DNA of 64,000 bases from an uncultured Lachnospiraceae bacterium (GTDB lineage: Bacteria; Bacillota; Clostridia; Lachnospirales; Lachnospiraceae). Positions 24,859 through 33,659 of the stretch are shown here, piece by piece. The translations under genes and the position numbers were made by a program. The stretch lies in contig CAJTLU010000001.1 of NCBI GenBank assembly GCA_910577175.1, positions 248,001-312,000 of the forward strand. The letters are read 5' to 3'. The notes below the pieces were generated by a model. It saw only the letters and a list, made by a program, of their open reading frames with translations. It was not told where the DNA came from and searched no databases. How positions within the stretch are numbered: the stretch's first letter is position 1; each line of letters begins with the position of its first letter.

Positions 24859-24888
24859 TTGACACTGTTCCCTTGTATGTGTTATTAT
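24859..24888 (+). promoter_or_regulatory. Promoter of the U32-like gene
   Basis: TTGACA, 18-base spacer, TATTAT. Confidence 0.65.
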
Positions 24889-24925
24889 TAGAAAACAGAG
24901 ACCTAATGCAAAGGAGAGACAGGGT

Positions 24926-25876
24926 ATGAGCGTTCGTTTTCATCTTCCGGGGTTACGTTATAATTTTCCGTTGAATATGCTATTAATTCGTCTGATGGAG
25001 AGTTCCCCGCATTTTTTCAGGGAAGGCTTAGAGATTGCGTCAATGTTTGGCGAGTTTCCGACGTCAAAATGGAATGGCGGAAGATATGCGGGCGGGGACC
25101 AGTGTAATGCAGAGTTTATTACCAATGTAATCCGGGCAATTAACGCAGAAGGGATTCCGGTGCGTTATACATATACCAATCCGCTTCTGACGGAGGCTGA
25201 CCTGGCTGATCCGTACTGCAATTTTTGTATGAAGGCAGCAGATAATGGGATGAATGAGGTGATTGTGGTTTCCCCGCTGTTAGAGGAGTATATCCGCAAA
25301 AACTATCCGAATTTTAAGATTACCAGTTCCACCTGCAAGGAAATCAAGAATATGGATGCGTTGAATGAGGAGCTTGCAAAGGATTATAATCTTGTGGTAC
25401 TGGATTATAACCTGAATAACCAGTTTGAGCTGCTTTCACAGATTAAGGAAAAGGAAAAGTGCGAGTTTCTGGTGAACAGCTGTTGTATTCCGAACTGTCC
25501 GCGCAGGGGCGAGCATTACCGCTTTATAGCAAAGCAGGAGGAAGTTTTGTTAAAGAACCGTAAGCTCCCGGCAGGGAAGCAGATGGAAGTTCCACACTGG
25601 TATTGTGAGTGGGGCGAAAATACGTCGATTTATATTTCAAAGAACTATGTAACCCATATTTCGCCGGAGGCAATCTGGGAAACCTATGTGCCGATGGGCT
25701 TTCAGAATTTTAAGCTAGAGGGACGGACGGCGAATCTGTTCCTTCTGGTCGATACGTATGCCTACTATTTTGCAAAGCCGGAATACCGTGATGAGATGCG
25801 TCTGGTACTGACGGCAAACTTAGAGGCAAACAATGTAATTACAGTCAATAAGCCAAGACGGGGCGTCTGGCCGTAA
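24926..25876 (+). CDS. U32-like protein of unknown function
   Basis: 316 residues, soluble. A strand-loop region with VNSCCIPNCPRRGEHY resembles the cysteine motif (NxxCxxNCPxRxxHY) of peptidase U32-type proteins such as UbiU/YhbU, and the two-halved barrel-like layout would fit. The N-terminal part (WNGGRYAGGDQCNAEF) does not match families I know. Cys residues at the CxxxC core could bind an Fe-S cluster. ATG 24926 lies behind AAAGGAGAGA. A TPR lipoprotein gene starts 13 bases after the stop. I call the resemblance, not the function. Confidence 0.6.
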   Translation: MSVRFHLPGLRYNFPLNMLLIRLMESSPHFFREGLEIASMFGEFPTSKWNGGRYAGGDQCNAEFITNVIRAINAEGIPVRYTYTNPLLTEADLADPYCNFCMKAADNGMNEVIVVSPLLEEYIRKNYPNFKITSSTCKEIKNMDALNEELAKDYNLVVLDYNLNNQFELLSQIKEKEKCEFLVNSCCIPNCPRRGEHYRFIAKQEEVLLKNRKLPAGKQMEVPHWYCEWGENTSIYISKNYVTHISPEAIWETYVPMGFQNFKLEGRTANLFLLVDTYAYYFAKPEYRDEMRLVLTANLEANNVITVNKPRRGVWP

Positions 25877-25889
25877 GCAGGAGGGCGTT

Positions 25890-27071
25890 ATGCGGTTGCG
25901 TTATTGTTATTTGACTGCGGCAGCGGGGCTTTGCCTTCTGGTATTTTTATCCGGCTCCTGCCAAAAGGCGGGAGCGTATTACGAGGACGGCAGGGAGGCA
26001 TTTGCTGTCGGCGAGTATGAAACAGCGCTTTTGTGTTTCGGGCAGGCATTGGATGAGAATCCGAATAAGGCGGAGTATTATATCGAGCAGGGGTTTGCCT
26101 ATATGGCACTGGAGCGGTACGAAGAAGCGCGTGAGGCGTTCGGGCACGCGGTAGTGGAGCGGGACCAGGAGCTTGTAAGGGAGAACAATAAACGCGCATG
26201 GCGCGGCATCGGAATTGCGTATTATAAAGAGGGCAGCTATGCCGCAGCAAAGGAGTATCTGGAAAAGGCACTGGCGGAGGGGCTTCTGCCAGAGCTGGAT
26301 AAAGATATCCGGATGTATCTTGCGAGTGCAATGGAATGCGAAGGCGATTATGCGGCAGCCGCCGGGGTGTACGATGTCCTGCTTACAGAGGAACCGGACT
26401 ATGCGGAAGCGTACCGTGCGAGAGCGCATATGAACTATTTTCTCGGCGCCTATGAAAAGAGTCTTATGGATTACGAGGAAGCAATAAAGCTTTTGCCTGA
26501 TAATTTCGATTTGTATTTTGACAAGTACAATGTACTGGGTAAGTTAGGAAGGCAGCAGGAGCAGGAGGAGCTGCTTACGGTTCTTATGGAAATTGAGCAT
26601 CCGACAGCGGCAGTCTCCTATTTTATTGCCAAGATGCATTTCTTGCAAGGCGATTATGATGTGGCGGTGACAGGCTTAAACGCGGCAGTAGAAAACGGTT
26701 ATGATGATGCACATTATTATCTTGGGGAAATCTACCGGGAACGTTCCGATTACGGAACGGCGGTGTACCACTATACGGCATATATTGAAGGAAGCGGGGC
26801 AAAGGATGCCGCCGGCTATAACCAGAAGGCAATCTGCCTGATACAGCTGGGAATGGAAGAGGAAGCTCTGAAGACGGTGCTTGCCGGGCAGAAGCTTTCC
26901 GATATATGGCAGGAACAGCAGCTTTTCTTTAATGAGATAGTAATTCTTGAAAAAACAGGGGATTATAATACGGCATACGAACGGGCAAAAGCATATGTAA
27001 AGCGTTACCCGGAGGATGCGGCAGGAAGGGCAGAGGCAGAATTTCTTGCCACGAGAGTGAGGCAGAAGTAA
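25890..27071 (+). CDS. Tetratricopeptide-repeat lipoprotein
   Basis: 393 residues. Signal peptide with lipobox LSGSC (Cys about 24), then about nine TPR motifs from residue 30 to the end (for example YEDGREAFAVGEYETALLCF and YYIEQGFAYMALERYEEARE). Probably membrane-anchored outside the cell and acting as a protein-interaction scaffold. ATG 25890 lies behind GCAGGAGGG. hflX follows at 12 bases, so the three genes from 24926 may share a transcript. Confidence 0.8.
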   Translation: MRLRYCYLTAAAGLCLLVFLSGSCQKAGAYYEDGREAFAVGEYETALLCFGQALDENPNKAEYYIEQGFAYMALERYEEAREAFGHAVVERDQELVRENNKRAWRGIGIAYYKEGSYAAAKEYLEKALAEGLLPELDKDIRMYLASAMECEGDYAAAAGVYDVLLTEEPDYAEAYRARAHMNYFLGAYEKSLMDYEEAIKLLPDNFDLYFDKYNVLGKLGRQQEQEELLTVLMEIEHPTAAVSYFIAKMHFLQGDYDVAVTGLNAAVENGYDDAHYYLGEIYRERSDYGTAVYHYTAYIEGSGAKDAAGYNQKAICLIQLGMEEEALKTVLAGQKLSDIWQEQQLFFNEIVILEKTGDYNTAYERAKAYVKRYPEDAAGRAEAEFLATRVRQK

Positions 27072-27083
27072 AAGAGGTCAGAT

Positions 27084-28358
27084 ATGATTGAGAATAAGGA
27101 AAAACAGGAGCGCGTCCTATTGGTAGGCGTGCGTATTTCCGAGGGAGACGATACAGAGACGTCCCTTTCGGAGCTTGAGGAGCTGGTAAAAACGGCAGGC
27201 GCGGAAACAGCAGCGGTTGTCATACAAAACCGTGAGGCGGTTCATCCGGGCACCTATATCGGGAAAGGTAAGATAGAGGAGGTTGCAGAGCTGCTTGCAT
27301 TGCATGACGCGGACGGGATTGTCTGTGATGATGAGCTTTCTCCCGCCCAGATGAAGAATCTGGAGGATGAGCTTGAGTGTAAGGTATTAGACCGGACGAT
27401 GGTGATTCTGGATATTTTTGCCGGACATGCAAGGACAAGCGAAGGAAAGCTCCAGGTAGAACTCGCACAGCTTAAGTACCGTTCGACGCGCTTAATCGGA
27501 AGCCACAGCGCCTTATCCCGTATCGGCGGCGGGGCGGCAGGCGCTTCCGGCGGCATCGGTACAAGGGGACCCGGCGAGAAAAAGCTGGAGATGGACCGGC
27601 GGCTGATTAAGGCAAGGATTGCACAGCTAAGCAGGGAGTTAGAGCAGGTGAAGAAAAACCGTCAGGTTGCGCGCTCAATGCGTGAAAGAAACCGGATGCC
27701 GGTGCTGGCGATTGTCGGATATACAAACGCAGGGAAATCGACCTTGCTCAATACGCTGACGGACGCCGGGGTGTTAGAGGAGGATAAATTGTTTGCTACC
27801 CTTGATACGACGACCCGCGTTTTAAAGCTGGAGAGCGGGGAAGAGGTGCTTTTAACAGATACGGTAGGATTTATCCGGAAGCTGCCGCATCATCTGATTG
27901 ATGCGTTCCGCTCTACGTTAGAGGAGGCAAAGTATGCGGATATGATACTGCATGTTGTGGATGCGTCAAACCCGGATGCGGAAGCGCAGATGCATATTGT
28001 ATATGAAACGCTTGCAAAGCTTGGCGTAACAGATAAGCCGGTTATTACGGTGTTTAATAAGCAGGACCTTGTCACAGAACAGGAGACGCGCAAGGATTTG
28101 AGGGCGGACCGCACGGTGCGTATCAGCGCGAAGCATGGACAGGGGCTTCCGGAGCTTTTGGAGGCAGTATCAGAGCTACTGCGCAGGGATAAGGTTTATA
28201 CAGAGCATGTATTCGGTTATTCGGAGGGAAACCAGCTGGCGCTGATACGAAAGTACGGCGAGCTTCTTGCAGAGGAATATGTGGAAGATGGTATCGCGGT
28301 CCGGGCGTATCTTCCAAAGGACCTTTACGGACAGATTTTCCGGAATACGCCTGTCTGA
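27084..28358 (+). CDS. hflX: GTPase HflX
   Basis: 424 residues. Ribosome-binding GTPase that splits stalled 70S ribosomes. The N-terminal HflX domain holds HPGTYIGKGKIEEV and SRIGGGAAGASGGIGTRGPG; the G domain has G1 GYTNAGKSTLL, G3 DTVGFIRKLPHHL and G4 FNKQD. A coiled coil (residues about 165-200) links them. ATG 27084 lies behind AAGAGGTCAG. It is full length and all nucleotide-binding motifs are intact. Confidence 0.96.
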   Translation: MIENKEKQERVLLVGVRISEGDDTETSLSELEELVKTAGAETAAVVIQNREAVHPGTYIGKGKIEEVAELLALHDADGIVCDDELSPAQMKNLEDELECKVLDRTMVILDIFAGHARTSEGKLQVELAQLKYRSTRLIGSHSALSRIGGGAAGASGGIGTRGPGEKKLEMDRRLIKARIAQLSRELEQVKKNRQVARSMRERNRMPVLAIVGYTNAGKSTLLNTLTDAGVLEEDKLFATLDTTTRVLKLESGEEVLLTDTVGFIRKLPHHLIDAFRSTLEEAKYADMILHVVDASNPDAEAQMHIVYETLAKLGVTDKPVITVFNKQDLVTEQETRKDLRADRTVRISAKHGQGLPELLEAVSELLRRDKVYTEHVFGYSEGNQLALIRKYGELLAEEYVEDGIAVRAYLPKDLYGQIFRNTPV

Positions 28359-28373
28359 CAGACGACAGAAAAG

Positions 28374-28421
28374 ACCACTATATCTTGAATGAAAAGTATT
28401 TTTTTTCATAGATATGGTGGT
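28374..28421 (+). promoter_or_regulatory. Inverted repeat: NrdR-box-like pair or hflX terminator
   Basis: ACCACTATATCT and AGATATGGTGGT are inverted with one mismatch and are followed by TTTTTG, which can act as a terminator for hflX. The left arm, CCACTATATCTTGAAT, also matches about 12 of 16 positions of the NrdR box (ACACTATATATAGTGT), and the right arm is a weaker match 29 bases on, just upstream of the nrdD promoter. Confidence 0.5.
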
Positions 28422-28427
28422 TTTTGC

Positions 28428-28456
28428 TTGACTATCACAAAAGATAATGGTAAGAT
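28428..28456 (+). promoter_or_regulatory. Promoter of nrdD
   Basis: TTGACT, 17-base spacer, TAAGAT, placed directly after the inverted repeat at 28374-28421. Confidence 0.6.
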
Positions 28457-28498
28457 ATAGGAGCATGAAGATATCATGCTACGAAGGGAGATAGAAAA

Positions 28499-30886
28499 AT
28501 GATTCATGTAGTAAAGCGGGACGGCGAGATTGCAGAGTTTAATCTTTCCAAAATCAGCGACGCCATTACAAAGGCATTTAAGGCAACAGATAAATCATTT
28601 AATGATGAAATCATCAATTTGCTTGCGCTGCGTGTTACCTCCGATTTTCAGTCGAAGGTACAGAATAATACAGTAACGGTGGAGGATATCCAGGACAGCG
28701 TGGAGCATGTTCTGGAGAGTACCGGCTATACGGACGTGGCAAAGGCTTATATTTTATATCGTAAGAACCGTGAGAAGATTCGCAATATGAAGTCCACGAT
28801 TTTAGATTACAGGGATATTGTCAACAGCTATGTAAAGGAAGAGGACTGGCGTGTTAAGGAAAATTCCACTGTCACATATTCTGTCGGCGGACTGATTCTG
28901 CATAACTCCGGCGCGATTACCGCAAACTACTGGCTGTCCGAGATTTATGATGAGGAGGTAGCCAATGCGCACCGCCAGGCGGACATCCATATCCATGATT
29001 TGTCCATGCTTACGGGCTACTGCGCAGGCTGGTCGTTAAAGCAGCTGATTCAGGAGGGACTTGGCGGCATTCCGGGGAAGATTACGTCCTCTCCGGCAAA
29101 GCATCTTTCCACGCTTTGCAACCAGATGGTGAATTTCCTCGGGATTATGCAGAATGAGTGGGCCGGGGCACAGGCATTTTCTTCATTTGACACGTATCTT
29201 GCCCCGTTTGTAAAAATTGACGACCTTTCCTACCGTGAGGTCAAGCAGTGCATTTCTTCCTTCATTTATGGCGTTAATACGCCGAGCCGCTGGGGGACGC
29301 AGGCGCCGTTTTCTAATATTACCCTGGACTGGACGGTTCCGTCTGACCTTGCCAACCTTCCTTGCATTGTCGGCGGTGTGGAGCAGGACTTCTGCTACCG
29401 TGACTGTAAGAAGGAAATGGATATGGTAAACAAGGCGTTTATCGAGATTATGGTAGAGGGGGACGCAAACGGACGCGGCTTCCAGTATCCGATTCCGACG
29501 TATTCGATTACCGATGATTTTGACTGGTCGGATACAGAAAATAACCGTCTGCTGTTTGAGATGACGTCCAAATACGGTACGCCGTATTTTTCCAATTACA
29601 TTAACAGTGATATGCAGCCGAGTGACGTGCGTTCTATGTGTTGCAGACTGCGTCTGGACCTGCGTGAGCTCCGTAAAAAGACCGGCGGTTTCTTTGGCTC
29701 CGGGGAGAGCACCGGTTCGGTCGGCGTTGTGACCATCAATATGCCGCGGATTGCTTACCTCGCTTCGGACGAGCAGGACTTCTTTGTCCGTCTGGACCGC
29801 ATGATGGACATTGCGGCACGTTCCTTAAAGGTAAAGCGGAGCGTTATCACAAAGCTGTTAAGCGAGGGGCTGTACCCGTACACAAAGCGTTACCTTGGTA
29901 CGTTTGATAACCACTTTTCTACCATCGGGCTGCTCGGCATGAATGAGGCGGGCCTGAATGCAAAGTGGATTGGAAAGGATATGACCTCCGTGGAGACACA
30001 GGAGTTTACGAAGCGTGTACTGAACCATATGCGTGCGCGTCTGAGCGACTATCAGGTAGAGTACGGCGATTTATATAATCTGGAGGCAACTCCGGCAGAG
30101 TCTACAAGCTATCGTCTGGCAAAGCATGACAAGAAGCGCTTCCCGGGTATCAGGACTGCCGGGAATCCGGGAGATACGCCGTATTATACGAACAGCTCCC
30201 ATCTTCCGGTGGATTATACCGCGGATATTTTTGAAGCGCTGGATACGCAGGACGAGCTGCAGACCCTGTATACGTCCGGTACGGTGTTCCACGGCTTCCT
30301 TGGCGAGAAGCTTCCGGACTGGCAGGCAGCTGCAAAGCTGGTGCGGACAATTGCAAAGAATTACAAGCTGCCGTACTACACGTTGTCTCCGACGTATTCC
30401 ATCTGTAGGACGCACGGATATCTGACCGGAGAGCAGTTTGTATGCCCGCACTGTGGGGAAACGGCAGAGGTATACTCAAGAATTACCGGCTACTACCGTC
30501 CGGTGCAGAACTGGAACGAAGGAAAGTCGCAGGAATATAAGAACCGTAAGCTGTATGAGCCGGACGCGTTCCGGCAGATGGAGGACCAGCTGGCGGAGAC
30601 TTCTGCAAATGAGCGGATTACCCTGCAGGACGGGGAAGCCTCCGGTCAGAAAAAGACGGACGGTATCTATCTGTTTACGACGAAGACCTGTCCGAACTGC
30701 AGGATTGCAAAGGAATTTTTAAAGGATGTGGATTACGAAACTGTAGATGCGGAAGAGGCATTGGATATTGTAGATGAATACGGCATTATGCAGGCGCCGA
30801 CGTTAGTCGTTGTAAATAACGGCGAAATACGGAAGTATGTCAATGCTTCCAGTATTAAGGGATATGCAGAAAGTCTCCGCCAGTAA
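28499..30886 (+). CDS. nrdD: Anaerobic ribonucleoside-triphosphate reductase with C-terminal glutaredoxin-like domain
   Basis: 795 residues. It makes dNTPs from NTPs in the absence of oxygen through a glycyl radical. An ATP-cone occupies residues 1-95 (VVKRDGEIAEFNLSKI). The radical site is Gly in SRITGYYRPVQ, and metal-binding residues lie just before it (CRTHGY...CPHC). The last 75 residues form an added thioredoxin/glutaredoxin-like domain with CPNC, a likely electron donor in cis. ATG 28499 lies behind GAAGGGAGA. No activase gene (nrdG) follows; the next gene is tcdA, so the activase must be elsewhere. Confidence 0.95.
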   Translation: MIHVVKRDGEIAEFNLSKISDAITKAFKATDKSFNDEIINLLALRVTSDFQSKVQNNTVTVEDIQDSVEHVLESTGYTDVAKAYILYRKNREKIRNMKSTILDYRDIVNSYVKEEDWRVKENSTVTYSVGGLILHNSGAITANYWLSEIYDEEVANAHRQADIHIHDLSMLTGYCAGWSLKQLIQEGLGGIPGKITSSPAKHLSTLCNQMVNFLGIMQNEWAGAQAFSSFDTYLAPFVKIDDLSYREVKQCISSFIYGVNTPSRWGTQAPFSNITLDWTVPSDLANLPCIVGGVEQDFCYRDCKKEMDMVNKAFIEIMVEGDANGRGFQYPIPTYSITDDFDWSDTENNRLLFEMTSKYGTPYFSNYINSDMQPSDVRSMCCRLRLDLRELRKKTGGFFGSGESTGSVGVVTINMPRIAYLASDEQDFFVRLDRMMDIAARSLKVKRSVITKLLSEGLYPYTKRYLGTFDNHFSTIGLLGMNEAGLNAKWIGKDMTSVETQEFTKRVLNHMRARLSDYQVEYGDLYNLEATPAESTSYRLAKHDKKRFPGIRTAGNPGDTPYYTNSSHLPVDYTADIFEALDTQDELQTLYTSGTVFHGFLGEKLPDWQAAAKLVRTIAKNYKLPYYTLSPTYSICRTHGYLTGEQFVCPHCGETAEVYSRITGYYRPVQNWNEGKSQEYKNRKLYEPDAFRQMEDQLAETSANERITLQDGEASGQKKTDGIYLFTTKTCPNCRIAKEFLKDVDYETVDAEEALDIVDEYGIMQAPTLVVVNNGEIRKYVNASSIKGYAESLRQ

Positions 30887-30946
30887 GGAAGCGGGACAGG
30901 AAGAGCAGCCGGTGCGGCTTTTGTGCGGACAAGGAAGGAGTATGCG

Positions 30947-31759
30947 ATGCGGAAGGCATGGGAGCGGACGGCATATCTGCTCGGAGAGGAAGCGCTTGCG
31001 CGGCTTTCGGAAAAGCATGTGGCAGTCTTTGGCATCGGCGGTGTCGGAGGCTATGTAACGGAAGCGCTGGGCCGGTGCGGTATCGGACGCTTTACGCTGG
31101 TGGACCATGATACAATAAGCGAGACAAATATCAACCGGCAGATTATAGCAACCTATGCTACGATAGGAAGGCCAAAGACCGAGGTGATGACAGAGCGGCT
31201 CCGCTCTGTAAATCCGGAGGTTTCGGTTGAGGTACGGAACTGCTTTTTTCTTCCGGAAACAGCAGGGGAGTTTGATTTTACAGCGTATGATTATGTCGTA
31301 GACGCTGTAGATACTGTGACTGCAAAGCTTGAGCTGATTGTACGCGCCCAAAAGGCAGGCGTGCCGCTTATCAGCAGCATGGGAACCGGAAATAAGCTGG
31401 ACCCGTCGCGGTTTGAGATTGCCGATATCAGTAAAACCAGCGTATGTCCGTTGGCAAGGGTAATGCGGAGAGAGTTAAAGACAAGGGGAATTTCCCATGT
31501 AAAGGTGTTGTATTCGAAGGAGGAGCCGGTAAATCCAGGAAGCAGGACGCAGGAAGGACGGAATGAAGCCGGAGATATGGCAAAGGGGCAGGCAGAGGCA
31601 GATGTCCTTGCGGCAAAGGCCGCAAAGAGGGTAGTTCCGGGAAGTATTGCATTTGTGCCGTCTGCAGCAGGGCTTCTGATAGCGGCAGAGGTGGTAAAGG
31701 ATTTATTGGACGAGGAGAAAAAGAATGGGAAAGATAAAGGAGTTATTCCGGAAAAATAA
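30947..31759 (+). CDS. tcdA: tRNA threonylcarbamoyladenosine dehydratase (ThiF/E1-like)
   Basis: 270 residues. It cyclises t6A at position 37 of tRNAs to ct6A using ATP. The adenylation fold shows GIGGVGGYVTEALGRCGIG, DHDTISETNINRQ and the catalytic-loop region SKTSVCPLARVMRREL. ATG 30947 lies behind AAGGAAGGAG; another ATG five bases earlier is out of frame. The C-terminal insertion around residues 195-235 (SRTQEGRNEAGD) is longer than usual and low in complexity. It overlaps the next gene by 35 bases, an unusually long overlap. Confidence 0.92.
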   Translation: MRKAWERTAYLLGEEALARLSEKHVAVFGIGGVGGYVTEALGRCGIGRFTLVDHDTISETNINRQIIATYATIGRPKTEVMTERLRSVNPEVSVEVRNCFFLPETAGEFDFTAYDYVVDAVDTVTAKLELIVRAQKAGVPLISSMGTGNKLDPSRFEIADISKTSVCPLARVMRRELKTRGISHVKVLYSKEEPVNPGSRTQEGRNEAGDMAKGQAEADVLAAKAAKRVVPGSIAFVPSAAGLLIAAEVVKDLLDEEKKNGKDKGVIPEK

Positions 31760-32621
31760 AGGAGAACAGCCGGGGGCATCCAGAGAAAATATAGAGAAGA
31801 AAAGGCAGGAAAACGGACCGGTCCGCAAGAAGCCGGAGCGGCGGTTCACGCTTTTGGTAGAGGACGCGGTAAGGCCGAGCCGGGTGCAGGGAACGATTGT
31901 AATCGGAATGCTGCATGGCAAGGTGCGGGAGGGAGATACGATTTATCTGTACCAGTCTTCCAAACCGGCAATGGAGTTAGTCGTTAATGGAATTGAAACC
32001 GGGCCGCGTAAGGCGGTGAATGTAGCCCAGAACCAGCAGGTAGGTCTCTGTCTGGATGTCGGGGAAAAGGACGCGATACCGCGCTATGCGGTCATCAGCA
32101 GCATTTCCCCGCAGGAGGCGGCAGATACCGCTATGGTAGAAAATCCGCGTCTGCTCGGGCTGTCTATGGAGTACCCGCGCCTTCATACAAATCAGGACTA
32201 TATTAATCTTTTGTTGTACGAGCTGTGTCAGGCGCGTTTTGTTGTGCCGTTTTATATGGACCAGCCGCCGCTTCCGAATCCGGACGGGACGTTGTCCTTT
32301 GGAAAGGATGCGAAGGTAGGGTTCCCATCGTTAAGGAAAAGCGGGGATGAGGCAAGGAGCGTCTTCCCGGTGTTTACGGACGGGGGCGCGCTCTGGAACT
32401 GGAAAGATGCGTTTCATCCGGAGCAGCCAAAGCAAATTGCACAAATCCGGTTTCCGGAGGTTATCCGTCATGTAAAAAACGGAAATGAAGGCATGGTGCT
32501 GAATCCGTTCGGGCCTGTCCCGGTGTTTCTTCCACTGGATTTGTTGGAGAAGGTGGAGCAGACGGACGTGTACCGGAAGCTGTCCGGGGTGGAGAAAGAG
32601 GAAAAAGAGAGGAATAGTTGA
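31725..32621 (+). CDS. SseB-domain protein with N-terminal EF-Tu domain 2-like barrel
   Basis: 298 residues. After a basic N-terminus, residues about 38-125 read as a translation-factor beta barrel (FTLLVEDAVRPSRVQG...GKVREGDTIYLYQ). Residues about 155-290 match the SseB family (LLYELCQARFVVPFYMD, VFPVFTDGGAL, GMVLNPFG). SseB was named for serine sensitivity in E. coli, and its biochemical role is unclear. The start at 31725 (behind GAGGAG) lies 35 bases inside tcdA. Combination of the two domains hints at a ribosome or translation-stress link (inference). Confidence 0.75.
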   Translation: MGKIKELFRKNKGEQPGASRENIEKKRQENGPVRKKPERRFTLLVEDAVRPSRVQGTIVIGMLHGKVREGDTIYLYQSSKPAMELVVNGIETGPRKAVNVAQNQQVGLCLDVGEKDAIPRYAVISSISPQEAADTAMVENPRLLGLSMEYPRLHTNQDYINLLLYELCQARFVVPFYMDQPPLPNPDGTLSFGKDAKVGFPSLRKSGDEARSVFPVFTDGGALWNWKDAFHPEQPKQIAQIRFPEVIRHVKNGNEGMVLNPFGPVPVFLPLDLLEKVEQTDVYRKLSGVEKEEKERNS

Positions 32622-33190
32622 TGCAGAAGGAGTCGTTTTCTATCATTCCCTTGCCAAAGGAACAGTGGAAAGGGCATATTCTTCCGATAGGATATACAAC
32701 AAAGAATTATTACGATATATCGGTAAACCGTACTGCGGATGGTTTTTGTATGCAGATGAAGCAAAAGGAGTTTGGCGAGCCGGTGACGCATACTCCCGAA
32801 GAATATGATTTTCCGGACAGATTGTATGCAGATTACTATGAAAACGCCAACGCGTGGGGTATCGTAGAAAAAGGAGAGCTGGTCGCTGCAATTGAAGCTG
32901 TCCCGGAGAGCTGGTCCAATCGTCTGCAAGTGACAGAACTCTGGGTGCACTCTCAGTATCAAAGGCGCGGTATCGGGCATGCGCTGATGGAGCTGGTAAA
33001 AGAACACGCAAAAAAAGAAGGCAGGCGGGCGGTAATTTTAGAGACCCAGTCCTGCAACGTAAATGCCATCGGTTTTTATCTGCATGAGGGTTTTTCCTTA
33101 ATCGGGTTTGATTCATGCTGTTACCGGAACAACGATCTGGAGCGGAAGGAAGTGCGGATTGACATGGGGTGGTTTCCGGACTTCCTCTAA
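32621..33190 (+). CDS. GNAT family N-acetyltransferase
   Basis: 189 residues. The acetyl-CoA binding motif is LWVHSQYQRRGIGHALMEL (R/Q-x-x-G-x-G/A), followed by the AILETQSCNVNAIGFYLHEGF helix-strand typical of the fold; the first 60 residues are a divergent extension. ATG 32621 overlaps the stop of the previous gene by one base. Substrate unknown; it may acetylate a small molecule or a protein. End of the nrdD-side gene run. Confidence 0.85.
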   Translation: MQKESFSIIPLPKEQWKGHILPIGYTTKNYYDISVNRTADGFCMQMKQKEFGEPVTHTPEEYDFPDRLYADYYENANAWGIVEKGELVAAIEAVPESWSNRLQVTELWVHSQYQRRGIGHALMELVKEHAKKEGRRAVILETQSCNVNAIGFYLHEGFSLIGFDSCCYRNNDLERKEVRIDMGWFPDFL

Positions 33191-33235
33191 GAGCAAAACT
33201 GAGCTGCTGTGCAGCCTGCGGAACTTTTCCGGGTT

Positions 33236-33285
33236 GTTCAAGAAATGCGAAAATGTAAGGAAATTTCCCCTTGCATTTTTGAAAA
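33236..33285. repeat. Degenerate copy of the dispersed palindrome family
   Basis: CAAGAAATGCGAAAATG followed by GGAAATTTCCCC and TTGCATTTTTG gives a rough inverted structure with family-like end sequence. Its right arm supplies the -35 of the serS leader promoter. Confidence 0.45.
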
Positions 33286-33299
33286 AAGTGCGTTACAAT
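33271..33299 (+). promoter_or_regulatory. Promoter of the serS T-box leader
   Basis: TTGCAT, 17-base spacer, TACAAT. Confidence 0.7.
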
Positions 33300-33305
33300 A
33301 AATGA

Positions 33306-33527
33306 AATGACAGTGAAGAAGGCTAAGAATTTCACCGCCTTTCAGAGAGTCTGCGGCTGGTGTGAGCAGACAGGCAGGAGATTCCCTCCACCTTCCGAGT
33401 CTGGGTGAAAGCCCGGGGGAGCGCCCCGTACAGCGTACACGAGAGGCCGGGAGACCGGCAACGTGGGTGGCAACGCGGAACTCTGGCTCCGTCCCATGAC
33501 AGGAATGGGATGGAGTTTTTTTGTTTC
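33306..33527 (+). promoter_or_regulatory. T-box riboswitch upstream of serS
   Basis: The T-box core TGGGTGGCAACGCGG lies at about 33466-33480, followed by a terminator that competes with an antiterminator. Stem I can be drawn from GAAGAAGG near 33318 to CCTTC near 33389, with a distal GTCTGC/GCAGAC helix. The likely specifier loop contains UCC (in GAGATTCCC), a serine codon, consistent with the downstream gene. Uncharged tRNA-Ser should stabilise read-through. The element lies 130 bases before the serS start. Confidence 0.9.
33487..33524 (+). terminator. Terminator arm of the serS T-box
   Basis: CTCCGTCCCAT ... ATGGGATGGAG stem followed by TTTTTTTG. Confidence 0.9.
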
Positions 33528-33573
33528 ATTAAGAAACACCATGCTGCGTCAATATGAAATAAAAATGCTCCGA
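33517..33573. repeat. Short palindromic repeat, TTTCAT family, degenerate copy
   Basis: TTTCATTAAGAAACACC and GCTGCGTCA...ATGAAATAAA parallel the copy at 18058-18124 (TTTCATAGGAAATACTGTG, TTGTGTCA...ATGAAA). It lies between the T-box terminator and serS. Confidence 0.45.
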
Positions 33574-33659
33574 TGGAGGTGCACCTGCGCGTATGGAAGA
33601 TGTGAGCCGTGAGCTGGCAGAGACAGGTACGAAGAAGAAAATTTTAAGGAGGTCATAGT

